DNA of 20,244 bases from JAKSSE01 sp045597645. Lineage in GTDB: Bacteria > Bacillota > Clostridia > Lachnospirales > Lachnospiraceae. Positions 1 to 7,891 of this stretch are shown here, in pieces. The DNA is taken from positions 1 to 20,244 of the forward strand of contig JAZLKM010000024.1 of the NCBI GenBank assembly GCA_045597645.1, written 5' to 3'. Under the pieces are notes generated by a model. It saw only the letters and a program-made list of their open reading frames with translations. It did no database searches and had not been told where the DNA came from. The position numbers were made by a program, and so were the translations under genes. Position 1 is the first letter of the stretch. Each line of letters starts with the position of its first letter.

Positions 1-1568
1 AGCTTGCACAGCTTCATATAGTCATCAAATGCGCCGCCGAAGTCATCATCCAAGCGGATCTTGAACTGCATCGCGCACATCGACGCCAGCACATAGTCAA
101 TGTAGTAGAACGGGAAGCTGAAAATGTGATGCTGTCTCTGCCAGTAGCCGCCATTTTCCATAAACGGAGTACCGGAAAAATCAATCTGCGGGCGATACTG
201 GGACTCCAGGCGCTTCCACAGTGCCTTGCGCTCCGCCTTCGTCATCTCTGGATGCTCATAGACAGTGTGCTGGAACTCATCCACCATACATCCGTAAGGC
301 AGGAACAGAATGCTGTCCTCCAGATGCATACGCAGGTACTCACCCATTCTGTCACCGAAGAACATATCCATCCAGCCGTAGGTGAAATACTCCATAGACA
401 TAGAGTGAATCTCGGCTACGTCCATCGTGATATCCGCAAATTCTCTTACCTTCTCGTCCCTTTGCACATACCCCTGAAATGCATGGCCACACTCGTGAGT
501 GATTACATCTACATCGCCTCTGGTACCATTAAAGTTGGCGAAAATAAAAGGCGACTTATATTTGGGCAAATATTCCATATATCCGCCGGTCTGCTTGTTC
601 TTGCGTCCTAACACATCAAAGAGCTCATTTTCCATCATAAAGTCAAAGAACTCTTTGGTCGCATCTGAGATTTGGCTATACATTTCCTGCCCCTTTGCAA
701 GTATAGCTGCAGGATTATTCTCAGGTGCCGGATTACCATTTGCGAAAAATACTCCCTCGTCATAGAGGTGCATATCATCCGCATCTATCTCCAGCCTGCC
801 AGCTCGCTTCTCACTGAGTTTGACGCACAGCGGCACGATATATTTCTTCACTCCCTCACGCACGGCCTTCACTTCATCAGGTCCGTAGCTTATACGGTTC
901 ATTCGATAATATCCAAGCTCCACATAGTTTTCCATACCTAAAAGCTTGGCCTGAGCGGTGCGGTTTTTCACCAGTTTATCGTATATATCATCTATCTCGT
1001 CTGTGACTGATGCAAAATAGTCATCCACGGCCTTCCACGCTTCTTTTCTAGTATCTCTGTCTGCGCACGTGGTGTGAACAGTAATCAAGGAGGTATTGTA
1101 TTCCTGACCTCTGAACATGATTTTCGCGCGAGAAATAAGATTCTCGTACTGTGTAGCCAGAGCATTCTCCTCCTGCATCAATGGAATCAGCTCATCGCAG
1201 ATACTGTGGCTCGCATATTCCATGGACTTGAAGGCCACTTTGCCAAGTCTATCCTCCAATGCAGGCCTAAATTTTGACTCCATCAAGACCTTGTGATACT
1301 CGGTATCTTTGGCTCTGAATTTGGGTGTCACTTCGTTCCAGTAGTCCAGCTCATCGCTGTAAAATGCATCTGAAGTATCCACAGAATGCCTAATCATGGC
1401 CAGAATCTGGAGTGTCATAACCTCAGAATTGAATTCGTAATATTCGTCATGAATTGCCAGCTGCTCCTCGCCAGAGCCTGCTGCCAGCTGTCTCTTTATA
1501 AGCTCATCATATTTATCCACTACTGCCTCGGCGTCTATACGCTCATAAGGCATCTCGGAAAATTTCAT
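1..1568 (-). CDS. pepF: M3 family oligoendopeptidase, PepF-like (3' end cut by window)
   Basis: Zinc metallopeptidase that cleaves short peptides in the cytoplasm. I translated the minus strand from the ATG at 1568 (MKFSEMPYERIDAEAVVDKY...) and it stays open to base 1, giving about 522 residues; the family is usually about 560-600, so only the C-terminal tail is missing. The HExxH zinc motif is visible as HECGH at residues 358-362 (bases 483-497), and the conserved AEIHSMSME stretch follows, with Glu386 the likely third zinc ligand. The start overlaps the atpC stop in an ATGA arrangement (1565-1568), so translation is probably coupled to the ATP synthase operon, with no terminator between them. 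The family call is strong; the exact subfamily (PepF or another oligoendopeptidase F) is inference, and so is its physiological substrate. The long plus-strand reading frames here are shadows. Confidence 0.9.
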   Translation of the reverse strand, partial: MKFSEMPYERIDAEAVVDKYDELIKRQLAAGSGEEQLAIHDEYYEFNSEVMTLQILAMIRHSVDTSDAFYSDELDYWNEVTPKFRAKDTEYHKVLMESKFRPALEDRLGKVAFKSMEYASHSICDELIPLMQEENALATQYENLISRAKIMFRGQEYNTSLITVHTTCADRDTRKEAWKAVDDYFASVTDEIDDIYDKLVKNRTAQAKLLGMENYVELGYYRMNRISYGPDEVKAVREGVKKYIVPLCVKLSEKRAGRLEIDADDMHLYDEGVFFANGNPAPENNPAAILAKGQEMYSQISDATKEFFDFMMENELFDVLGRKNKQTGGYMEYLPKYKSPFIFANFNGTRGDVDVITHECGHAFQGYVQRDEKVREFADITMDVAEIHSMSMEYFTYGWMDMFFGDRMGEYLRMHLEDSILFLPYGCMVDEFQHTVYEHPEMTKAERKALWKRLESQYRPQIDFSGTPFMENGGYWQRQHHIFSFPFYYIDYVLASMCAMQFKIRLDDDFGGAFDDYMKLCK

Positions 1569-1975
1569 ATATCCATTCCTCGTTTCGCATTTATTCGGCT
1601 AATAGCGCGGGCCAGCGTAGCCTCAGCCTGCCTTTGCTCTCTTCGTGAAAGCTGCTGAAGCATGGCCTCCTTTGCCTCTGCCTTACGGCGCGCTGCTCTG
1701 AATTCATCTATCTCCTCCGGGCGCTCCACGGTATCGACAAGTATGAGTACGTCACCGTCCTCCACCTTTACAATCCCAGATGATATAGCCGCCTTCTCGT
1801 CAGGTTTTCCAGGAAGTCTGTAGGTCATAACGCCAGGTACAACCGCACTCATAATATTGCAGTGTCCTGCCTGAATGCCATACTGTCCCTCTGGTGTAGG
1901 GATAATTACTGATTCCAGCGGGCCCTCGTAGAACTTGCGCTCAGATGCAATTATTCTGACCTTAAAGCTCTCCAT
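1565..1975 (-). CDS. atpC: ATP synthase F1 subunit epsilon
   Basis: Small rotor subunit of F1Fo ATP synthase; it sits with gamma on the c-ring and its C-terminal helices can inhibit ATP hydrolysis. The 136-residue length is normal. The N-terminal beta-sandwich is recognisable (FKVRIIASERKFYEG, then the TPEGQYGIQAGH region near residues 28-39), followed by a charged two-helix C-terminal part from about residue 85 (RPEEIDEFRAARRKAEAKEA). Both domains are therefore present. The start ATG shares one base with the atpD stop (TGATG at 1973-1977), and the stop overlaps the downstream peptidase start by 4 nt. Both arrangements point to tight translational coupling. This is the last ATP synthase gene of the operon. 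Confidence 0.96.
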   Translation of the reverse strand: MESFKVRIIASERKFYEGPLESVIIPTPEGQYGIQAGHCNIMSAVVPGVMTYRLPGKPDEKAAISSGIVKVEDGDVLILVDTVERPEEIDEFRAARRKAEAKEAMLQQLSRREQRQAEATLARAISRINAKRGMDI

Positions 1976-3372
1976 CAGCCTGCCTCCAGAGTGCGTGCCT
2001 TCTTGATTACATCATCAATCGTGCCCACGTTATAGAATGCACTTTCAGGATACTGATCCATATTACCATCGATAATCTCTCTGAAGCCCCTAATGGTCTC
2101 AGAAAGCGGCACATAGATGCCCGGCATGCCGGTGAATTTCTCAGCCACATGTGTAGGCTGTGCCAAAAATCTCTGGATTTTTCTAGCACGATATACAATG
2201 AGCTTATCCTCCTCGGCGAGCTCATCCATACCCAGAATCGCAATGATATCCTGAAGTTCCTTATATTTTTGCAAAATCTCCTGCACAGTGCGGGCCACTC
2301 TGTAGTGCTCCTCACCTACGATATCAGCCTCAAGGATACGAGAGGTCGACTCAAGCGGATCAACTGCCGGATATATACCCTGCTCAGCAATTTTTCTGCT
2401 AAGCACTGTGGTAGCATCAAGATGTGAAAATGTGGTAGCTGGCGCCGGGTCAGTCAAATCGTCCGCAGGCACGTAAACCGCCTGAACTGAAGTAACAGAG
2501 CCATCCTTGGTAGATGCAATTCGCTCTTGCAATGCACCCATCTCGCCTGCCAGAGTAGGCTGGTATCCTACTGCTGATGGCATACGGCCCAGAAGAGTCG
2601 ACACCTCACTTCCTGCCTGTACGAATCGGAAAATATTATCAATAAACAGAAGCACATCCTTATGCTCCACGTCTCGGAAATACTCAGCCATTGTAAGTCC
2701 TGAAAGTGCTACTCGCATACGCACACCGGGTGACTCGTTCATCTGACCGAATACCAGTGCTGTCTTGTCAGATACTCCGCTCTCTTGCATCTCGCGCCAC
2801 AGGTCATTACCCTCACGGCTGCGCTCTCCAACACCTGAGAAAATAGAGTAACCACCATGCTCCATAGCAACGTTATGTATAAGTTCCTGAATAAGTACGG
2901 TTTTTCCTACGCCCGCACCTCCAAAAAGACCTATCTTTCCGCCCTTCGGATATGGCTCCAAAAGGTCAATTACCTTGATTCCTGTCTCAAGTATCTCTAC
3001 CGCCGGGCTCTGGTCCTCAAAGCTTGGCGCCTTCCTATGGATGTCCCATCTAAGGCTGTCATCAGCCACAGGGCCTTTTCCATCAATAGGATCACCGAGT
3101 ACATTAAACATTCTGCCCAGGTTCTGGCTGCCTACCGGCACCTGGATTCCATGTCCATTGGCCTCGCAGGTCATACCTCTTGACAAGCCCTCAGAGCCTG
3201 CCAGCATGATGCATCTGACAGTGTCCATACCTATGTGACCTGCCACCTCCATCACTCTGGTCTCGTCACCTACCTTGACCTTAAGTGCTTCTTTTATTTT
3301 AGGCAGCTTGCTGTCCTTGAATTCTACGTCAATGACTGGGCCTGATACTTGAACAATCTTACCGTATGTCAC
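1975..3372 (-). CDS. atpD: ATP synthase F1 subunit beta (catalytic)
   Basis: Catalytic subunit that makes or hydrolyses ATP in the alpha3beta3 hexamer. At 465 residues it has the usual length. Visible motifs are the P-loop GGAGVGKT at 151-158, the GERSREG catalytic loop with Glu183 and Arg184, LLFIDNIFRF at 241-250 (Walker B region), VPADDLTDPAPATTF at 301-315, and DELAEED at 383-389, the lever normally written DELSEED. The start codon is GTG (3370-3372), supported by a GAGGG ribosome binding site about 8 nt upstream in the 53-nt gap after atpG. All catalytic residues I looked for are intact, so the enzyme should be active. The gene lies between gamma and epsilon in the standard bacterial order. 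Confidence 0.98.
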   Translation of the reverse strand: MTYGKIVQVSGPVIDVEFKDSKLPKIKEALKVKVGDETRVMEVAGHIGMDTVRCIMLAGSEGLSRGMTCEANGHGIQVPVGSQNLGRMFNVLGDPIDGKGPVADDSLRWDIHRKAPSFEDQSPAVEILETGIKVIDLLEPYPKGGKIGLFGGAGVGKTVLIQELIHNVAMEHGGYSIFSGVGERSREGNDLWREMQESGVSDKTALVFGQMNESPGVRMRVALSGLTMAEYFRDVEHKDVLLFIDNIFRFVQAGSEVSTLLGRMPSAVGYQPTLAGEMGALQERIASTKDGSVTSVQAVYVPADDLTDPAPATTFSHLDATTVLSRKIAEQGIYPAVDPLESTSRILEADIVGEEHYRVARTVQEILQKYKELQDIIAILGMDELAEEDKLIVYRARKIQRFLAQPTHVAEKFTGMPGIYVPLSETIRGFREIIDGNMDQYPESAFYNVGTIDDVIKKARTLEAG

Positions 3373-3425
3373 TATATTTCCCTCTCTGTTTCAAAAGATT
3401 TCATCCAAACTCAATATCGATGCTG

Positions 3426-4334
3426 CTACACTTTTGCGGCAGCCTGCTTCCGCCGCTCCCTCTTTTTCCTTTGGGCCTTGGCGCCTGCCGACACCTCTGT
3501 AATCTCTCTTGTTATCGCTGCCTGCCGCACCTGATTGTACTGCAGCGACAGAGTATCCAAGATTTTCTGAGAATTCCTGTTAGCCGAATCCATGGCGGTC
3601 ATTCTGGCATTTTGCTCGCAGCAAAAGCTGTCGACAAGCGCACTGTGTATAAATCCCGTCATATAGTTGGTAATCAGGATGTCAAGGATGGTATGAGCGT
3701 TTGGATAAAACTCGTAGTCGGCATCATTGTCACCATTGCCGCCCGCAAAATGCGACTCATGGAACGGCAATAGCCTTGTGAGCTTCGTCTCCACATTCAT
3801 ACCATTTTTCATATCTGTATATATCAGGAAAATCTCATCGAGCTCCTCATTGTCAAAAAGTTCCAGAATATATTCTGATATATCCCTGGCCCTTGCCAGG
3901 GTAGGATTTTGCGCTGTATACAAAAATGATTTATCTATAGGAACTTTGCGTTGCTGATAATGCTGTCTGCCATACTCACCGACCACGAAGAGCTTTACGT
4001 CCTTATGCTCTGCAAGTATCCTGTCAGCTTCCTTTAGCACATTGATATTGTACGCACCCGCCAGACCCTTGTCCGCAGTGATGACAAGGCAGCCTACCTT
4101 ATCCCTGTCAATTTCGCGCTCATCCTTAAATAGGTATCGACTCTTCACCTCATCTATGGACCATAGAATACGCCTAACTTCATTTCTAAGGGTATCAAAA
4201 TATGGCCTTGACGCATCCAGCTCCTTTTTGGCTCTCTGAAGCTTCGTCGAGGCGATAAGATACATCGCATTTGTAATTTTCTGGGTCTCAGATACACTCT
4301 TTATGCGACCCTTTATCTCCTTAGCGTCAGGCAT
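3426..4334 (-). CDS. atpG: ATP synthase F1 subunit gamma, with basic C-terminal extension
   Basis: Central rotor shaft of F1. The N-terminal helix (KEIKGRIKSVSETQKITNAM, residues 5-24) and the C-terminal helix (NRNSQKILDTLSLQYNQVRQ, then AAITREITEVSAGA) are typical of the family. Gamma usually ends just after the equivalent of EISEIVAGAAAL. Here the reading frame continues with KAQRKKRERRKQAAAKV, an extra strongly basic tail of about 17 residues, giving 302 residues in total. The start ATG shares one base with the atpA stop (TAATG at 4332-4336). The C-terminus of gamma lies at the top of the alpha3beta3 hexamer, the face where delta normally sits, so the tail may matter together with the altered delta arrangement in atpA (inference). 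Confidence 0.96.
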   Translation of the reverse strand: MPDAKEIKGRIKSVSETQKITNAMYLIASTKLQRAKKELDASRPYFDTLRNEVRRILWSIDEVKSRYLFKDEREIDRDKVGCLVITADKGLAGAYNINVLKEADRILAEHKDVKLFVVGEYGRQHYQQRKVPIDKSFLYTAQNPTLARARDISEYILELFDNEELDEIFLIYTDMKNGMNVETKLTRLLPFHESHFAGGNGDNDADYEFYPNAHTILDILITNYMTGFIHSALVDSFCCEQNARMTAMDSANRNSQKILDTLSLQYNQVRQAAITREITEVSAGAKAQRKKRERRKQAAAKV

Positions 4335-6073
4335 TATCGCGCTCCTGCAATCTGCTTGGCATTGGCTGACTCAATAAACTCCTCAGCCACAACCATAATG
4401 CGAAGTCTCTCGGTATCTGTGAACGAATCATTTACATCCAGCTCACGGCACAGATCCGGTGCATATCCCTCGAAATACTCCAGCATCTCATGATGGAAAA
4501 GTCCAACCTTCTTCGGGTCCACATGATCTAGCAGCTTATTCATTACTGTAACCAGAGTGATTACCTGCTCATGCTGTGAGTATGGATGGTACTGCTTCTG
4601 ACGCAACAGCTGCATCAGTCTCTGGCCATGCTCGAGCTGCTTTTTGGTAGTATCATCGAGCTCACTGGAGAACTGTGTGAATACCTCCATCTCTCTGTAC
4701 TGTGCAAGGTCAAGTCGAATCGCTCCAGTTGCCTTCTTCATAGCCTTGGTCTGAGCATCACCGCCTACACGGGATACTGACAATCCTACGTTAACTGCCG
4801 GTCTTTGACCTGCGAAAAACAGATCACTCTCCAGGAAAATCTGACCATCAGTGATGGATATAATATTAGTAGGAATGTATGCTGATACATCTCCTGCAAG
4901 CGTCTCAACAATCGGAAGTGCTGTAATTGAGCCACCTCCGCACTCGTCTGACAGATGAGCTGCACGCTCCAAAAGTCTTGAGTGCAAATAGAATACGTCA
5001 CCAGGATAAGCCTCACGGCCAGGTGATCTCTCGATAAGCAAGCTCAGCGCTCTGTATGCAATCGCATGCTTAGACAGATCATCATATATAATGAGGACAT
5101 CCTTGCCCTGATGCATGAAATACTCAGCTATAGCGCAGCCTGAATACGGTGCAATATACTGCATCGGAACAGCCTCGCTGGCTGATGCGTTAACTACGAT
5201 GGTGTAATCCATCGCGCCATGCTTCTTTAATGTCGTCACCAGCTGTGCTATTGAGCTTGACTTCTGGCCGATAGCTACATATACGCAGATAACCCCATTG
5301 CCTTTTTGGTTGATTATTGTATCAACTGCAATGGCTGTCTTACCTGTCTGACGGTCGCTAATGTTTAGCTCTCTCTGGCCACGACCAATTGGGAACATTG
5401 AATCAATGGCCAGAATACCTGTAGCCATAGGCCTGTTTACAGGCTGTCTGTCGATGATTCCCGGAGCCGGCGACTCTATCATACGCATTCCGTCGGCGCT
5501 GATATGGCCTTTTCCATCAATAGGATTGCCCAGCGCATCCACTACTCTGCCTACAAAGTCGTCTCCCACAGGGACACCCGCTACCTTATACGTACGATAG
5601 ACATTATCACCCTCAGATATGTCATCGTCCTCGCCGAATAAAACTACACCTACTTCATCTCTGCGCAGGTCCAAAGTCATTCCCTTGACACCATTTTCAA
5701 ATACTACAATCTCACCGTAGGTAACATCCTCAAGGCCCGCTATAGTGGCAATACCATCACCTACAGTCAGGACCTGTCCTACCTCTGTAGGCTGAGCTGA
5801 AAGCTTCCACTTATCTACAGCCTCACGGATTAAGCTCAAGGTATCATAATCACCCGAGTCGGATACAAAGCTCCTAAGCTGCTTGATTCTGCCTGCAGTA
5901 GTCCAGTCATAGACCTTCTCTCCTACTGTCAGGGTGAATCCATGGTCGTCGCTATCAATCTTTTCCCAGACCAGGCTTATACCCTCGCCATGATTTTTAG
6001 CAACAAACGCCTCGAACCTCTTTTTTTGTTCGTCGGAAGGCGGTAATGCCGACCTAAGTATGGCATCACTCAT
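4334..6073 (-). CDS. atpA: ATP synthase delta C-terminal domain fused to subunit alpha
   Basis: Alpha is the non-catalytic nucleotide-binding subunit of F1. At 579 residues this protein is about 75 longer than usual. Residues 78-579 are a normal alpha: an N-terminal helix (DTLSLIREAVDKWKL), EVGQVLTVGDGIATIAGL at 97-114, a P-loop region ending RQTGKT at 241-246, and SVSRVGG with the conserved arginine. Residues 1-70 instead match the C-terminal domain of subunit delta (ALPPSDEQKKRF, then EKIDSDDHGFTLTVGEKVYD and AGRIKQLRSF). E. coli delta has [27 protein letters not shown] and RGRLERL at the same places (from memory). A GGGAGG site about 8 nt upstream supports this start, and atpF ends at the same base (TAATG), leaving no room for a separate atpH. 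The P-loop begins SDRQTGKT where alpha normally has GDRQTGKT. Confidence 0.95.
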   Translation of the reverse strand: MSDAILRSALPPSDEQKKRFEAFVAKNHGEGISLVWEKIDSDDHGFTLTVGEKVYDWTTAGRIKQLRSFVSDSGDYDTLSLIREAVDKWKLSAQPTEVGQVLTVGDGIATIAGLEDVTYGEIVVFENGVKGMTLDLRRDEVGVVLFGEDDDISEGDNVYRTYKVAGVPVGDDFVGRVVDALGNPIDGKGHISADGMRMIESPAPGIIDRQPVNRPMATGILAIDSMFPIGRGQRELNISDRQTGKTAIAVDTIINQKGNGVICVYVAIGQKSSSIAQLVTTLKKHGAMDYTIVVNASASEAVPMQYIAPYSGCAIAEYFMHQGKDVLIIYDDLSKHAIAYRALSLLIERSPGREAYPGDVFYLHSRLLERAAHLSDECGGGSITALPIVETLAGDVSAYIPTNIISITDGQIFLESDLFFAGQRPAVNVGLSVSRVGGDAQTKAMKKATGAIRLDLAQYREMEVFTQFSSELDDTTKKQLEHGQRLMQLLRQKQYHPYSQHEQVITLVTVMNKLLDHVDPKKVGLFHHEMLEYFEGYAPDLCRELDVNDSFTDTERLRIMVVAEEFIESANAKQIAGAR

Positions 6074-6564
6074 TACTGTGCCTCCCCATTTTCCTCTGCT
6101 GTATCGAGGAATGCATCAAAGCTGTCAGATACAGAGCTGTACACAATTTTCTCAGCCGCTGTCATAGCCATATCTGCGATGTCCTTTTTAGCATTGGCAA
6201 TAGCCTTGTCATATTCTCGCTTTGCCCCCTGCTTTGCATCGCTAATAATCTTCTCAGCCTCTGCTGTAGCACGCTGGAGCTCGCGAACATTCTGCTCTGC
6301 TATCTCCTTGGAAGCTGCTACTCTCTTAGCTTCAATCTCGCCCTCTGCATCAGCCATGCGACGCTTAAATTCAGCCTTGGTATCTTCAGCCTCTGCCAGC
6401 TTATCCTTTGCAGCCTTGTCCATGTCCTCATAGTACTTGGTACGCTTGTCCATGAAATTTTTCACAGGCTTATAAAGCAGAAAATACAATCCGCCGCCGA
6501 GAATAATGAAATTGAAAAGGTGCAGTAGAATCTGCTGCCAGTCAATATTCAATGGGATATTCAT
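6073..6564 (-). CDS. atpF: ATP synthase Fo subunit b
   Basis: Peripheral stalk subunit that anchors F1 to the membrane through the delta C-terminal domain. The 163 residues start with a single hydrophobic segment (about residues 11-30, ILLHLFNFIILGGGLYFLLY), followed by a long charged helix rich in Ala, Glu and Lys, the usual right-handed coiled-coil stalk. Length and layout are standard. Unlike the mycobacterial b-delta fusion, it ends normally (SFDAFLDTAEENGEAQ) with no delta domain. The stop overlaps the atpA start by one base. In this operon its normal binding partner, the delta C-terminal domain, is carried on the N-terminus of alpha. Confidence 0.95.
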   Translation of the reverse strand: MNIPLNIDWQQILLHLFNFIILGGGLYFLLYKPVKNFMDKRTKYYEDMDKAAKDKLAEAEDTKAEFKRRMADAEGEIEAKRVAASKEIAEQNVRELQRATAEAEKIISDAKQGAKREYDKAIANAKKDIADMAMTAAEKIVYSSVSDSFDAFLDTAEENGEAQ

Positions 6565-6576
6565 TCCAAGTCCCCC

Positions 6577-6933
6577 TTATAGTACAAATATAATCAAAAT
6601 AGCAACAATGAGCGCGTAGATGATTGCTGTCTCTACGAATACCAGACCAAGCATAAGCACAGTCTGAATCTTGCTGTGCGCCTCAGGCTGTCTTGAAATA
6701 CCCTCTACAGACTTTGCAACAGCTATACCCATACCAAGAGCACCTGCACCTGCTGCCACTGCAATTGCAATACCTGCTGCGATTGCTTTTCCAGAAATTG
6801 TAGTAGCCTCTGCCATCTCGGCGCTTGCTACTGTCTGTTCATTTGATGCTGCATGAGAGATGCCAACCGGAGCTGCTACTCCCATAAGTACGATTGAAAA
6901 TAAAAATACTAATAAGCTTTTCTTGAATTTCAT
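6577..6933 (-). CDS. atpE: ATP synthase Fo subunit c with N-terminal signal-peptide-like extension
   Basis: Forms the rotating proteolipid ring that carries ions through Fo. Two hydrophobic helices flank the RQPEA loop (Arg81-Gln82-Pro83), with the ion-binding Glu101 in helix 2 (VETAIIYALIV). I place the start at the ATG at 6933 (118 residues), because AAAGGA lies 6 nt before it; an in-frame ATG at 6972 has no such site. Typical c subunits are 70-90 residues. The extra ~30 residues are MKFKKS, a hydrophobic run, then GISHAA, which looks like a cleavable signal peptide with a site near Ala28 or Ala29. That orientation fits the known outside-facing N-terminus of c. Of the Na+ signature, the Glu-Thr pair and a Tyr five residues on are present, but the helix-1 glutamine position appears to be Met68. 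Confidence 0.93.
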   Translation of the reverse strand: MKFKKSLLVFLFSIVLMGVAAPVGISHAASNEQTVASAEMAEATTISGKAIAAGIAIAVAAGAGALGMGIAVAKSVEGISRQPEAHSKIQTVLMLGLVFVETAIIYALIVAILIIFVL

Positions 6934-6974
6934 TTCTTTTCCTTTCTCTGACGTGCTAGTCGCCATACTCATTT

Positions 6975-7835
6975 CTATTTCTTACTCTTCTTAATTGTTT
7001 TCGGTTTATGTGACGGCTCTGACACCTCTCCGTAGAAAAGAGCTGTCAGCATCGTAAGTACATATGCCTGTATTAGTGCATGCAATAATGTAAAAAGCAC
7101 GCCTACTACTACCGGAAGTACAAAGCTAAGGGCAACATAGTAGTACACAAGCTCTGTCACCAAAAGTCCTGAAAGCAGTGCTCCAAATAGACGGAAGCTC
7201 ATTGAAATAGGAAGTGAAAAATCCTTCAGGGTAGCTCCAACGCCTCTCATTCCATTTCCAACGATACCACCCGACAATATGATGATGTAGCTAAGACATC
7301 CTATAGATATTGCCGCGTTGATATCCGCTAGTGGCGCGCCCAGTGTAATCGGATGGCCTGCCACTGTTATGGCCTGCACACCGAACAGCTCGAAAAACGT
7401 TCCTACGAAAATGTATGAACCTGCTGCAAATAAATATGCACCTAAGAATCCATTTCTATGCGGACTGTTCTGCTTTGCCAGATTGTCAAAATATCCTATC
7501 CATGTCTCAAGTAGTAACTGGAATTTGCCAGGCACCATCTTGAACCTCGGGATTACGAAAATTCTGACGATTAGTGCAAAAAGTAATAGGACAGCTGTCA
7601 CTATGTATGCTGATATCAATGCCGGGTTGACTTCGACGATTCCGAAAAGGCTCATCTTGTTGTCTTCATGCAACACAGCATCCCGCATCAGCTCGCTGAT
7701 TCCCTCAGCCCTGTGCGCTGTGCCCACTACTATCCCCAGAACCAATGTCAGCACCGCAAGTCCCAGTATTACCACAACACTGATTGTCTGCTGCTTCTTG
7801 CTCAATGCTCCATATACCTCCGTTCTGTATTTCAT
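6975..7835 (-). CDS. atpB: ATP synthase Fo subunit a
   Basis: Integral membrane stator subunit that forms the two ion half-channels against the c-ring. The 286 residues contain several membrane segments, the diagnostic SMSFRLFGALLSG stretch with the essential arginine (Arg215), and HALIQAYVLTMLTALF near 252-267, matching the final helix with its conserved Gln. A hydrophilic Lys-rich tail (KPKTIKKSKK) closes the protein. It is the first gene of the operon; no atpI-like gene lies upstream, because the divergent glgC promoter region starts there. An inverted repeat overlaps the ribosome binding site just upstream (7839-7855). The stop is 41 nt before the atpE start. Confidence 0.96.
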   Translation of the reverse strand: MKYRTEVYGALSKKQQTISVVVILGLAVLTLVLGIVVGTAHRAEGISELMRDAVLHEDNKMSLFGIVEVNPALISAYIVTAVLLLFALIVRIFVIPRFKMVPGKFQLLLETWIGYFDNLAKQNSPHRNGFLGAYLFAAGSYIFVGTFFELFGVQAITVAGHPITLGAPLADINAAISIGCLSYIIILSGGIVGNGMRGVGATLKDFSLPISMSFRLFGALLSGLLVTELVYYYVALSFVLPVVVGVLFTLLHALIQAYVLTMLTALFYGEVSEPSHKPKTIKKSKK

Positions 7836-7838
7836 AAG

Positions 7839-7855
7839 GAAGCCCTATAGGCTTC
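7839..7855 (-). promoter_or_regulatory. Inverted repeat over the atpB ribosome binding site
   Basis: GAAGCC and GGCTTC arms flank a 5-nt loop and end 3 nt before the atpB ATG. In the transcript the AGGG-like ribosome binding site lies inside the loop and second arm. The sequence is clear; a role in limiting or switching atpB translation is inference. Confidence 0.4.
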
Positions 7856-7882
7856 AATGTCAAAAAAATAACACACTTTGCT

Positions 7883-7891
7883 ATTGTACCA
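7883..7891 (-). promoter_or_regulatory. Candidate promoter of the ATP synthase operon (extended -10)
   Basis: On the minus strand this reads TGGTACAAT, an extended -10 element with one mismatch to TATAAT. No good -35 box lies upstream, as is common for extended -10 promoters. It would give a leader of about 40 nt before atpB. It lies back-to-back with the glgC promoter. Confidence 0.5.

Noticed and set aside
126..1277. Several plus-strand reading frames of 60-160 residues
   Set aside because: They lie antisense to the M3 peptidase, whose HECGH motif and continuous frame are clear; they have no recognisable motifs.
6065..6080. A separate atpH gene between atpF and atpA
   Set aside because: The two genes share one base, and no delta N-terminal domain can be found on either side.
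6934..6972. Upstream ATG codons for subunit c
   Set aside because: They add 13 hydrophilic residues before a signal-peptide-like start and have no binding site of their own, whereas the ATG at 6933 has AAAGGA.
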